From Salinimicrobium sp963739625 (GTDB lineage: Bacteria > Bacteroidota > Bacteroidia > Flavobacteriales > Flavobacteriaceae), in assembly GCA_963739625.1 (NCBI GenBank), contig CAVUAU010000013.1, forward strand, positions 20,852 to 84,851: a stretch of 64,000 nucleotides of DNA, written 5' to 3'. Shown here in pieces: positions 8,939 to 16,745 of the stretch. The notes below the pieces were generated by a model, which saw nothing but the letters and a program-made list of their open reading frames with translations, was not told where the DNA came from and made no database searches. Position numbers and translations under genes: made by a program. Each line of letters opens with the position of its first letter. Position 1 is the first letter of the stretch.

Positions 8939-9986
8939 TTAAGCCATTGTGGCCAGTACTTTATTTTCGATCTGTCCGTGGTAAAGATTTTTGTACTCTA
9001 CCTTTTTCTCAATTGAATCAATGATCTGGTCAGAAAAGTCGGGGAGACCAATCTCTCCAAAATGATCTAAACCTCCCGGGCTGAGCACATTAATCTCCAA
9101 CAGCTTGTCCTTTACTACATCAAGGCCAACAAAGAAGAGCCCGTCTTTGATAAGCTTCGGACCCACGACATTTACCACTTTTTGGATACCTTCGGTCAAG
9201 CGGACTTTTATCTGCGGAACCTCCCTGTGAGAAGTTACTTCGGAATTCTCCTTCACCGCTTACCCGTCTAATAATACCATAGCTCCCTTCTTTTTCCATT
9301 ACTCTTCCATTCAGAAGCAGTACCCGCACATCTTCTTTTGCTTCAGGAATAAACTCCTGAGCAATGACATATCCTTTTTGGGTAATATTCTCAATGATCT
9401 GGTTGAGATTCTTTTCATTCTTGTCTATAAGATAGACATCCCTTCCGCCGGAACCTTCCAAAGGCTTCAAGACCATCTTCTTCTTGTGATCTTCGAAGAA
9501 CTTCAAAATTTCCTCTTTTTCGCGGGTAATTAAAGAAGCCGGCTTGATCTCGCTTGGCAGCTCTTCAAAATAGAGTTTATCAATAAAAGCATTGGAAAGG
9601 GCATAGGCGTCATTAAGGACAAGAACTCCTTCCTGCTGCATCATCCTTCCAAAGGCCACCCCGGCTTGTTCTGCCCACTGGCGGCTGGTCCCTTCCTCGG
9701 TAGGATTGTTTCTTATAAACAGCACATCAAGGTCTGTAGCAACAATACGGTCTTTTTTAGCCTTTTCTCCCTGCAGCAGCTCGAGATATTCCTGAGGGTT
9801 TTTCACCTTGGCAGTTTTGGAAACGTAGGTGCTGTTGATGCTGAGCCGGTCGTCATTTGTGAAAGAAAAATCTCCCACCCCCATAACATAAACGTCATGC
9901 TTCCTTTTCCAGGCCTCATAAACGAGATAAATGGTTGTGCCACAGGTTTCTGTGTCAATACTGTTTACTACAAAACATATTTTCAT
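8939..9986 (-). pseudogene. Glutathione synthase-like ATP-grasp ligase, interrupted by a frameshift
   Basis: Two overlapping frames form one protein of about 348 aa. The first frame (start 9986) reads MKICFVVNSIDTETCG, then the ATP-grasp parts KMVLKPLEGSGGRDVYLI, AQEFIPEAKEDVRVLLLNGR and GEGEFRSNFSQGG, and then loses homology. The second frame (stop at 8939) continues VRLTEGIQKVVNVVGPKL and FFVGLDVVKDKLLEINVLSP, which carries the Mg-binding E-x-N. Removing one base from the T4 run at 9206-9209 joins them as SADKVRLTE with no gap. The family forms an amide bond using ATP (GshB/RimK fold). There is no GshA here, so glutathione itself is not implied. It overlaps the upstream DUF1704 gene by four bases (ATGA), showing translational coupling. 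The break is probably sequencing error, but true inactivation cannot be excluded. Confidence 0.85.
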
Positions 9987-11863
9987 GCGTTGATCATTTG
10001 TGAAAGGGGTAGACCCTCCCGGATTTTACTTATTTTGGTTTTTGTTTCTTCGGAATGTAAATAACGCGGAGTAAGATTCACGGGTTTTAACACCCTTCTT
10101 TCTCTAAGTTCATTAATTATAGGCATATGTTCGAGCGCAAATTTTCCTGTGAGCAGCGGTAAAAGTTCCCCGCCATTTTCCAGATGTTCCTTGAGCTGAA
10201 GCAGACCTTTTAAATAGGAAATATCTTTGGTAAAACCACCGCCCTGCATTATTCGCGAGGTGATGTTAAAAGATCTTTGTGGAGAAAAGCCATAGTCGTG
10301 ATGCAGCAGGCCAAAAATGTCCTGAAATTCTGCGCCGTGCATCCTTGCCGAAGCCGCCACCACTCTTCCCGAAAGGGTTCTCATCCGGTTTGCGGTGAGC
10401 CCTCCCACCAGGTATTCAGAAAGAACGGCAAGTCCCTCCTGTAGCGTATCGTAATCTGTGAGCCCTATTGAAAGTAATTTCAAAGGCTGCTGTTTTCCAT
10501 TGTAATAGGTGAGGACATGTGTGCCTATCTCGTGCTGAATAAGTGCTTTGGTCTCGTTGGCATTCAGCTTATAATCACTGGGGATGTAAAGTTCTCCCTG
10601 CGAGACCATAAGAATATTAACGTCTTCTCTAATATGGATCTTACTCGAGAAATTGGGATCCTGTGCACTAAAGAAATCAAATTCCTTTTCTGCAAGAAAT
10701 TTGAAATCTTTGGCTTTCATTATGCTGCCACTTTCTTTTTGTTCCTCTTCATTAGCTTCACGCAACAGAGTTTCAGCTTCCTTGAGGAGTGGTTTTTCTA
10801 TATCCCCGTAAAGCATCATACTTTTGTAAAAGAAATCTTTGGAGCCCCGGGCAGTGAGCATGCTTATTTGCAGGTCGAGTTCTTCGCGCTTTTCCCTGAA
10901 GATATAGGACAGCGCCGGGTCATCGATCTCTTCCATTTTTAGGTTGTACAACTCTCTTTTAAGCACATCGGGGTCAAAGGGCAGGAGCCGGTAGTGATAA
11001 TTAAGCACTTTTTCAAAATTAGACTTGAAAAAGCTGTCTTTGATCTGCCTGATATTCGCCGGAGAGATCAACCACAAGAATTGATAAGAGGTTTCTATTT
11101 GCGCCAGTTTTTGATCAATCTCCAGAAGCTTCTTTTGAAGGCTTTTCTGGCCCAAAGCGCGGTAACTCTTGACTCCGCTGGAGGTCTGGATCCTTATGAA
11201 TTCAAAGATCGTTTTGTGTAGAGCCAGAACAAGATCATCTTTAAAACTTCTGAAAAATACCGGATATTCTTCCCCACTTGAGCTGCGGTACACCGGCGGA
11301 ATTTCAAGGCCCAACAAAAGACAACCCGCATCTTTTAGCGCCTGCAGCTCCAAAAGGGGCTTTTTTCCCTCGGGTTGCCGGTCAACGGTATTCATTATTT
11401 CTGTTTCATCAAAATGGAGTACAGCATACCTGCTATTTAGCTTGTCCAGTTGTTCCTTAAAAACCTTCAGGGTTTTCGGAAGTTTATCTTCGGGGCCTTT
11501 AATTCTGAATTTTTTCATTTCAGAATTTCCTGAATAGAGTTCTATCATCAGGAAAGATTTGAATTTGGAAGACATGGCCTCACTCAGGGCAAACATGAGC
11601 CGTTGATAGCCCTGGAATTCTTTGGTGCCAATAATGAGAAAAGAAGCCTCACTTAAAACGAAGCGAACAGTTGCCCTGTCAAGCTCCCCTTCCTTCTCAC
11701 TCTGCCTGTAGATCACAAGGTAAGGCAGTTCATCACTCATATGGAGATAACCGCCCCCGGGAAGATGCTTTTCAATCTCACAATCTTCCTGAAGTTGTTC
11801 AATGATCTTTGAAATAGACGCGTCGCTTAAAGGTTGTCGTTCATTAGATGTACTGACTTCCAT
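9983..11863 (-). CDS. DUF1704 metallopeptidase-like protein (QEGLA motif protein)
   Basis: A 626-aa cytoplasmic protein of the DUF1704 family, often named flavohemoglobin expression-modulating QEGLA motif protein. The C-terminal domain shows the unusual zincin motif HEIGTH at 444-449 (H-E-x-x-x-H) and QEGLA at 475-479, whose Glu is the likely third metal ligand. The same catalytic pattern is known from the eukaryotic tubulin tyrosine carboxypeptidase MATCAP, which also carries DUF1704, so peptide C-terminal hydrolysis is a fair prediction. The first 200 or so residues form a separate domain that I cannot name. It is the first gene of a four-gene operon with an ATP-grasp ligase, a zinc hydrolase and an antiporter. 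No promoter with the standard spacing was found upstream. Confidence 0.9.
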   Translation of the reverse strand: MEVSTSNERQPLSDASISKIIEQLQEDCEIEKHLPGGGYLHMSDELPYLVIYRQSEKEGELDRATVRFVLSEASFLIIGTKEFQGYQRLMFALSEAMSSKFKSFLMIELYSGNSEMKKFRIKGPEDKLPKTLKVFKEQLDKLNSRYAVLHFDETEIMNTVDRQPEGKKPLLELQALKDAGCLLLGLEIPPVYRSSSGEEYPVFFRSFKDDLVLALHKTIFEFIRIQTSSGVKSYRALGQKSLQKKLLEIDQKLAQIETSYQFLWLISPANIRQIKDSFFKSNFEKVLNYHYRLLPFDPDVLKRELYNLKMEEIDDPALSYIFREKREELDLQISMLTARGSKDFFYKSMMLYGDIEKPLLKEAETLLREANEEEQKESGSIMKAKDFKFLAEKEFDFFSAQDPNFSSKIHIREDVNILMVSQGELYIPSDYKLNANETKALIQHEIGTHVLTYYNGKQQPLKLLSIGLTDYDTLQEGLAVLSEYLVGGLTANRMRTLSGRVVAASARMHGAEFQDIFGLLHHDYGFSPQRSFNITSRIMQGGGFTKDISYLKGLLQLKEHLENGGELLPLLTGKFALEHMPIINELRERRVLKPVNLTPRYLHSEETKTKISKIREGLPLSQMINA

Positions 11864-12153
11864 TTTATTAAGGGTTTAGGATGATTTTGATCCCGTTGAA
11901 ATACGGGTGATCCTTAGATTTTCGGGCTTTTTGTAAATGTAAAGGATAATTATTTTTTCCCGGAATGGAGGGCAGGGTCTTAGGCCAATATTAGGAAAGA
12001 TTTAATAGTAATTTTTGAAATTGAAGAGATCCAAAAAGGCCATTTTTGAGAGTTCTTTTTTAGCAGGAAAGAAGGAAAACAAAAAAATGCTGGAGATAAA
12101 AGTCTCAACAGGGAACAGTTACAGGGGCTGCCTCAATTAATTTTTATTTTTAC
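11864..12153. other. Intergenic gap upstream of the DUF1704 operon
   Basis: About 290 bases between the DUF1704 start and the tRNA promoter. It contains one short palindromic stretch (CCAAAAAGGCCATTTTTGAG, 12031-12050) similar to those at other gene borders. No coding frame, RNA gene or Bacteroidota promoter motif facing the operon was recognised. Confidence 0.35.
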
Positions 12154-12183
12154 TTGCTGTTTTTGAAAAGCTCATTATATTTG
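12154..12183 (+). promoter_or_regulatory. Bacteroidota-type promoter of tRNA-Arg
   Basis: TTG at 12154-12156, a 19-base spacer, then TATATTTG at 12176-12183, an exact match to the Bacteroidota TTG-N19/20-TAnnTTTG pattern. The tRNA begins 12 bases downstream of the -7 element, a normal distance. Confidence 0.75.
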
Positions 12184-12195
12184 CACCGCTTTAAG

Positions 12196-12269
12196 GGTCG
12201 CGTAGCTCAGTTGGATAGAGCATCTGCCTTCTAAGCAGACGGTCACAGGTTCGAATCCTGTCGCGATCA
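12196..12269 (+). tRNA. tRNA-Arg (anticodon UCU)
   Basis: A 74-base cloverleaf: acceptor stem GGTCGCG pairs with CGCGATC (one G-T wobble), D arm GCTC...GAGC, anticodon stem TCTGC/GCAGA with loop CTTCTAA giving anticodon TCT, and T arm ACAGG-TTCGAAT-CCTGT. The discriminator base is A12269 and the CCA end is not encoded. It has its own promoter and terminator. Its 3' end is the integration site of the element to the right. Confidence 0.95.
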
Positions 12270-12270
12270 C
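12258..12270 (+). other. attL: integration site in the tRNA-Arg 3' end
   Basis: The 13-base stretch CTGTCGCGATCAC, covering the last part of the T stem, the acceptor stem and one base beyond, recurs at 21032-21044. With the integrase gene starting 228 bases away, this is the expected arrangement of an element that integrated into the tRNA and restored its 3' end. Confidence 0.75.
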
Positions 12271-12281
12271 TTTTTAGACTT

Positions 12282-12318
12282 AAAAACCCTGTTAATCTGT
12301 TGATTTACAGGGTTTTTT
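12282..12318 (+). terminator. Rho-independent terminator after tRNA-Arg
   Basis: Stem AAAAACCCTGT (12282-12292) pairs with ACAGGGTTTTTT (12307-12318), followed by more T. It is brought in by the element, since the original downstream hairpin seems to be the one at 21054-21085. Confidence 0.8.
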
Positions 12319-12329
12319 GTTTTTTAGAT

Positions 12330-12417
12330 TTGGTCAACAATCATTTAATGTTGACCAATATCAAAAGGAATTGGTCAACAATCCGGTCAACAAATAAGGT
12401 TGAGAATTTTGTTGACC
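12330..12417. repeat. Cluster of five GGTCAACA sites (putative integrase arm sites, left end)
   Basis: GGTCAACA occurs at 12332-12339, 12373-12380 and 12385-12392, and inverted (TGTTGACC) at 12349-12356 and 12410-12417. Five copies within 90 bases directly beside the att site and upstream of the integrase gene fit arm-type binding sites of a tyrosine recombinase. They may also autoregulate the integrase promoter. Confidence 0.6.
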
Positions 12418-12497
12418 TAGTACCGAATTTTGTATCTTACCTCTATAGTTGATTTGACTTTCGTCTTTCACTGAATTTCAATTTAAGACGAACAACT

Positions 12498-13736
12498 ATG
12501 ACTTCATCTCAAACATTTTCCATTCTTTTCTGGATTAACACGTCCAGGGCTAAAGACAATTTAGCCGAAGTTTATGTACGTATTGTTGTAAACCGTAAAC
12601 GTGCAAACATCAGTTTAAAAATAAAAGTTAATCCCGCCCATTGGGATAACAAGAAGGGGCGCCTCAGAACAAAAGCCAAAGGATCCCTCCAGAAGAATAG
12701 CTTTATAGATCAAACTAGAACACAGATTTTTCAATGTTACATGGATCTGAAAGCTGAGGGCTCATCATTTACGGCCAAATCTTTAAAGGCTCGTTTTCTT
12801 GGGGAAGATCAGGAGTATCATTCTATGAAGGAGTTGATCGCTTACCATAATGATAAAATGAAACCAATACTTCATTACGATACCATGCGGCACTATTTGA
12901 CCAGCCAAAGTTATATCCTGGAATTCATTAAGAGGGAGTACAAAAGTGATGATTGTCTTCTAAAAGATCTAGACTATGGTTTTGTAATTGGTTTTGAAAG
13001 TTTTTTAAGGGCTTATAAGCCTAAACATTATCAAGGGAAGATTGGTAACAATACCATAATGAAGCATATTCAGCGGCTAAGGAAAATGGTCAGTATGGCT
13101 TTCAGAATGGAATGGATCGAACGGGATCCATTCATTAATTTTAAATCTAGGATGGTCAAGAAAGAAAGAGATTTTTTAACTCAAAGTGAATTAGACAGGT
13201 TAGAAGCTCTTGCGTGTTCGAATTCAAGACTGACCAGAGTGAAAGATCTTTTTCTTTTTAGCTGCTACACCGGTATTGCCTTTTGTGACATCATGCTATT
13301 GACCAAAAGAAACGTTGTGGAAGGGGAGGATGGCAATCTTTGGATCTTTACAGACAGAAAAAAAACAGCTACCCCAGTAAAAGTTCCATTACTTCCCCAA
13401 GCTCTGGCCATTATAGAACAATATAAAAGCTTAAGTAAAATGTCGAAATCTAAATCTTTGTTACCGGTTCTATCAAATCAGAAAATTAATGCTTATTTGA
13501 AAGAGGTTGCAAACTTGTGTGCCATAAGAAAACACTTGACTTTCCACATGGCTCGGCACACCTTTGCAACAACGGTTACTCTTACCAATGGTGTTCCCTT
13601 AGAAACGGTCTCAAAACTTTTGGGGCATACAAAATTAACCACCACTCAAATATACGCCCGGGTTATAGAAAAAAAAGTAAGCGAAGACATGAATATGCTA
13701 CGGACTAAGATGGAACGGAAACTGGCCAAAAACTAA
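12498..13736 (+). CDS. Tyrosine recombinase / site-specific integrase
   Basis: A 412-aa Bacteroidota-type tyrosine recombinase. An N-terminal Arm-DNA-binding domain (about 1-95, rich in KVNPAHWDNKKGRL-like sequence) is followed by a SAM-like core-binding domain (about 100-215) and the catalytic domain. Catalytic residues visible are H350-x-x-R353 in FHMARHTFATTV, H377 in LLGHTKLTTTQ and the nucleophile Y386 in QIYARV. The position of the first catalytic Arg (TGLRxxD in most relatives) is TGIAFCD here, so Arg I appears replaced by Ala261. Arg I replacement is known in some Bacteroides element integrases. It sits beside tRNA-Arg and most likely integrates and excises the 12.26-21.04 kb element. 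Start ATG at 12498 is well placed. Confidence 0.95.
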   Translation: MTSSQTFSILFWINTSRAKDNLAEVYVRIVVNRKRANISLKIKVNPAHWDNKKGRLRTKAKGSLQKNSFIDQTRTQIFQCYMDLKAEGSSFTAKSLKARFLGEDQEYHSMKELIAYHNDKMKPILHYDTMRHYLTSQSYILEFIKREYKSDDCLLKDLDYGFVIGFESFLRAYKPKHYQGKIGNNTIMKHIQRLRKMVSMAFRMEWIERDPFINFKSRMVKKERDFLTQSELDRLEALACSNSRLTRVKDLFLFSCYTGIAFCDIMLLTKRNVVEGEDGNLWIFTDRKKTATPVKVPLLPQALAIIEQYKSLSKMSKSKSLLPVLSNQKINAYLKEVANLCAIRKHLTFHMARHTFATTVTLTNGVPLETVSKLLGHTKLTTTQIYARVIEKKVSEDMNMLRTKMERKLAKN

Positions 13737-13863
13737 TACGTTTTTTATCCTGAAATAGAAATCTCGTAATGAAAAGAACCGTTTATAGTAAATTCAATAA
13801 ATTTTACTTTGGGAATTAGTTAAAAGGCTTCTTCCATGCGGAGATCAATTGCTCCTCCTGAAA

Positions 13864-13881
13864 TTGACTTTTGAAAGTCAA
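13864..13881. repeat. Perfect palindrome downstream of the integrase gene
   Basis: TTGACTTTTGAAAGTCAA is a perfect 18-base palindrome in the 294-base gap between the integrase and the next gene. It could be a regulator-binding site or a short hairpin; it lacks the T-run of a terminator. A second pairing (CCCTCTG...AAGGGGGATTTTTT, about 13890-13928) may form a weak terminator. Confidence 0.45.
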
Positions 13882-14030
13882 ATCACCTATCCCTCTGAAG
13901 GTCAACTTGGACTTTAAGGGGGATTTTTTTATTCAACCAGCATGGCATATTCAGACCATCCGGCATTTAATCCACCATAGCGGCACATCCCGCTTTAAAA
14001 CTTAAAATATTCTCACTCTTATTCCTAATT

Positions 14031-14774
14031 ATGCCTCCTATAAAGGTCCCACTTGAATTACTTATCTCTGCTCAACAGGAACATTATGTTTCCCGCTTAA
14101 GGTTCTTCCTGCTACTCAAAATGATGTACCCGCAGGGAAAAACTAAGTTTACCTGGGGGGAAATGAGGGCTATTCAGCAGGTGCTAAAGATCAAATCAGA
14201 AAAGACCATGAAGTCTTACGTGCGTTTCTTTGAACAGAAGGGATGGCTCAGGCTGAATACAAAGACCGGGTACTATATTATTAAGTCCTTTGATAGGATA
14301 AGAGAAGAAAATGACTGGAGGATGCGCAGTGCGATCCTCCTGCTTCCGCTTGACATCTATAGATTAAAAGCTTTTATAGGGGCGGGAATTTATGCCTATT
14401 TACACAGTATTTATCTGAAAAGACAAAGAGAAAAGGAAAGCGTTCAGAAAAAAGGGAGAACCTATCATTTTCTTCTATCTGGTCGAGGTAGAAAAAAAGC
14501 TGTGCCTGTTGCAGTCAATGGAGTAGAGAAGATATTTAAAATTTCTAAGGCCATTGCTTCCCGACTAAAAAAAGCTGCAGAAAAAGAAAAGCTTATAAAG
14601 GTCAAAAAGCACTATTCCAAACCTATTTCCAAAGAAATAGGAAAATGGAGCCTAAAATACAGCGATCTACCTCAGAACATTGTCTTTCGCAGAAGAAAAT
14701 ATCGTCTCCAGCTTACCGATACAATCACTCCTCTTTTTTCTTTTACCCGCCGGAAAAAAATGAAAACATTATAG
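14031..14774 (+). CDS. Hypothetical island protein, winged-helix-like N-terminus
   Basis: A 247-aa basic, cytoplasmic protein (many Lys/Arg, C-terminus FTRRKKMKTL). The N-terminal 90 residues (LRFFLLLKMMYPQGKTKF, SEKTMKSYVRFFEQKGWLRL, TGYYIIKSFDRI) read like a winged helix with a recognition helix and wing, similar to DNA-binding or replication proteins carried by flavobacterial mobile elements. The middle segment (KIFKISKAIASRLKKAAEKE) is a second helical DNA-binding candidate. I cannot name the family. Position three hundred bases after the integrase and before a highly structured non-coding region suggests a role in element replication, transfer or regulation. This is inference. Confidence 0.6.
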   Translation: MPPIKVPLELLISAQQEHYVSRLRFFLLLKMMYPQGKTKFTWGEMRAIQQVLKIKSEKTMKSYVRFFEQKGWLRLNTKTGYYIIKSFDRIREENDWRMRSAILLLPLDIYRLKAFIGAGIYAYLHSIYLKRQREKESVQKKGRTYHFLLSGRGRKKAVPVAVNGVEKIFKISKAIASRLKKAAEKEKLIKVKKHYSKPISKEIGKWSLKYSDLPQNIVFRRRKYRLQLTDTITPLFSFTRRKKMKTL

Positions 14775-15159
14775 AAAGGTAGATAGGAAAACAAAAAGAA
14801 TAAAAAATAAAAAGCTTTTTAGAGGTTGTTTTTATTGTTTAAGCAAAAAATGAGAGCTCTTATTCAAGTCATATCACTACTATTATCAGAAGTTTTATCA
14901 CAACTTGTATTATAAGTTGTATAAAATATGATGCGGTCAAATAAGGACATTAAATTTCCATTCCCTCAGCACATTTCCCTTCGCTACGCTGCGGGAAAAA
15001 CGCTTCGGGTGATGATCTTGGACCCATGGCCCCAAGATTCCTTTCATTTAGCTCCAGGAGAAAGATCCTTGCGCTGCATTACAGTCACCGCTGTAACCAT
15101 GCGTCCGCTTGATTCGCTTCCATAACATTGGAAGTTAAAGAACCCACCGACTTCAACAG
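14775..15159. other. Non-coding structured region of the island
   Basis: No convincing gene in the 720 bases from 14775 to 15495. The left part holds several hairpins: a near-perfect palindrome ACAACTT...AAGTTGT (14900-14920), TTTCCC/GGGAAA (14974-14979 with 14993-14998), ATCTTGG/CCAAGAT (15015-15021 with 15032-15038) and TTACAG/CTGTAA (15079-15084 with 15091-15096). A 65-codon open frame at 14928-15125 has no homology that I recognise and cuts through these hairpins, so I treat it as chance. Candidate roles are oriT, a replication origin or a structured RNA. Confidence 0.45.
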
Positions 15160-15349
15160 CATTTACTTCCAGAGCCTCCGCTCTTGTAACCATTTTTCTT
15201 CGGCAAAGGAACGGGATTTAGAAGTTAGCCGGCCTGGATAATTTCTCTGCTGCTTTACTCACGCCGGATTTTACGGCCTATCCTAATTCTAAATCCCATA
15301 AAAGCGGCCATCAAAAATGGTTACGCGATGGCTCTGGAAGAAGTAAATG
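15160..15349. repeat. 190-bp imperfect inverted repeat (large stem-loop)
   Basis: Four blocks on the left pair in mirrored order with four on the right. CATTTACTTCCAGAGCC (15160-15176) pairs with GGCTCTGGAAGAAGTAAATG (15330-15349, three extra bases). GTAACCATTTTT (15186-15197) pairs with AAAAATGGTTAC (15313-15324). GGGATTTAGAA (15213-15223) pairs with TTCTAAATCCC (15287-15297). GGCC (15231-15234) pairs with GGCC (15275-15278). The central loop is about 40 bases. A partial copy of the right arm recurs near 15398-15440 (TCAAAATGG...AAGTAAATGAT). Two arms this long are not a terminator. It may be a transfer or replication origin, a folded single-strand recombination site, or a non-coding RNA. 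Confidence 0.6.
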
Positions 15350-15495
15350 ATAGTTAGCTGAATCTTTTTTTTAGCCGTCTCGCAAAAGAGTAAGGGAATC
15401 AAAATGGAAAGCGCTCCGGATGAAAAAAGTAAATGATGTTTTCATCTTGGTAATTAATTGAGCAAGTCAAATAAAACCTATCTCAAAAGAATCAT

Positions 15496-16323
15496 TTATT
15501 TACCAATAAATTTAAGACCATCGATCAACGACTTTAATCCTGAAGTCGCATGACTTTCATTGACATAAATTTTGCTGCCCACGGATTGGTTATTCGACTT
15601 ATGGTCATCTAGATATTTCTTAAGCCATTCCACATTTTCCCGATATCCATTTGCGTCATTTAAAGCAGCAGTTATAAACATTGAGTTAAAGGAGAGACTT
15701 CCTTTTTTCTCCAGGGTCTTAAATATGTAATGTTGGTCGTACATGGTACTGGGACTTGCAGAGATATAATTATCAAATATTTCTGGCCTTAGGACTGCAA
15801 ATGAGAGAACACCTAACCCTCCTAGGGAATGACCAAAGATAGTTTTCTTTTTAAAAGTAATTTGGTATTTGGACTCTATGAAGGGAACCAATTCTTTTTC
15901 TAAAAAATCAGCAAATTGAGGAAATTTTCCCGTTCGGGCATAAAGATTTTCGTACCCTTTTTCAGGGTTAAGTGAATCCTTTGTGGGAGTGTAATATGCC
16001 CACCTACTTTTTATTGTACTGGGTAGGGAAAGAATGAGTGTAGGATTGATTTTTTCTCCAAACTCATAAAGAGAAGTTACATCCTTGGCTATTCCTATAT
16101 AATCGTCACCATCAAGAAGAACTAAGAGGTTTAGACTGTCTTTCTTAGACTGGAACTTTTCCGGTAAAATAACTTGATAAGGTATTTCTTTGGCGAGATA
16201 CTGAGAATTATAGATCTCTAATGCACATAAGACTTCTTCATGCGAGGCACCAATTTGAGCCAATAAACTTGAACTGCTAAATGAAACCCATAAAATGATA
16301 AGTACAAAAGACATTTTTTTCAT
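15496..16323 (-). CDS. Exported alpha/beta-hydrolase, esterase D/Fes-like (PF00756 type)
   Basis: A 275-aa secreted or periplasmic esterase. I use the ATG at 16323 rather than 16368 because MKKMSFVLIILWVSFSSSSLL then forms a normal signal peptide ending at AQ. The nucleophile elbow is GHSLGGLG (about residues 155-162), an acidic residue lies in the AALNDANGYRENVEW region, and the likely catalytic His is in NESHATSGLKS. The overall pattern (LLVLLDGDDYIGIAKDVTSL, ISASPSTMYDQHYI) matches IroE/Fes and esterase D-like proteins of Bacteroidota. It is a cargo gene of the tRNA-Arg element, transcribed toward the integrase. Substrate unknown; a siderophore, feruloyl or acyl ester are all possible. Confidence 0.82.
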   Translation of the reverse strand: MKKMSFVLIILWVSFSSSSLLAQIGASHEEVLCALEIYNSQYLAKEIPYQVILPEKFQSKKDSLNLLVLLDGDDYIGIAKDVTSLYEFGEKINPTLILSLPSTIKSRWAYYTPTKDSLNPEKGYENLYARTGKFPQFADFLEKELVPFIESKYQITFKKKTIFGHSLGGLGVLSFAVLRPEIFDNYISASPSTMYDQHYIFKTLEKKGSLSFNSMFITAALNDANGYRENVEWLKKYLDDHKSNNQSVGSKIYVNESHATSGLKSLIDGLKFIGK

Positions 16324-16745
16324 AAATAAATTTTTCCTTAAAAATAACATAACCAAAATACTAAACATTCTAGGGATGAGGATAATCGAAAAATATTCTT
16401 CGACCGTGATAGTAAATATGCGGTTTTGCCCGGTTTACATAATTGAATCTGAAATCCTTTGACTTTTCTTAATGGTCCATTAATTTCGGAAAACTTCTCT
16501 GAAATTATTTTTGTCGATCTCCTTTTGTTGATGCTCTTGTTTTCAGTTCTTGTTAAAAGAAGTAAGCGAAAGAGCAAGTAATTAAAAAAGTGAATTTTTC
16601 ATTCGGATTTTTTTTTCATAATGCTACCAGCGGTCCTGGGTCAATTCATTTTTTAGCGAATGGCCAGGAGAGATACTTATAATAGGTCTCTAAATTATCA
16701 AATGCAGCGGGAATAGTCGACAATTTCAATAAACTGCTAATTTTT
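16324..16745. other. Intergenic gap inside the island
   Basis: About 420 AT-rich bases between two minus-strand cargo genes. A 79-codon frame (16338-16577, minus) has no signal peptide, domain or recognisable homology and is not annotated. I see no RNA gene or clear promoter motif here. Confidence 0.35.

Noticed and set aside
8939..9986. Programmed ribosomal frameshift in the ATP-grasp gene
   Set aside because: The joint needs removal of one base in a T4 run, with no slippery heptamer or downstream structure seen, and similar breaks occur in five other genes.
12330..12417. CRISPR-like or iteron repeats
   Set aside because: The 8-base sites are irregularly spaced and partly inverted and lie beside an att site, so integrase binding is more likely.
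14928..15125. Open frame of 65 codons in the structured region
   Set aside because: No domain or signal is seen and the frame crosses several hairpins; it is probably a chance frame in structured DNA.
16338..16577. 79-codon minus-strand frame between the esterase and lipoprotein genes
   Set aside because: Overlaps the esterase leader, has no recognisable domain, and its composition (many Arg, Ser, Leu) does not look like a real protein.
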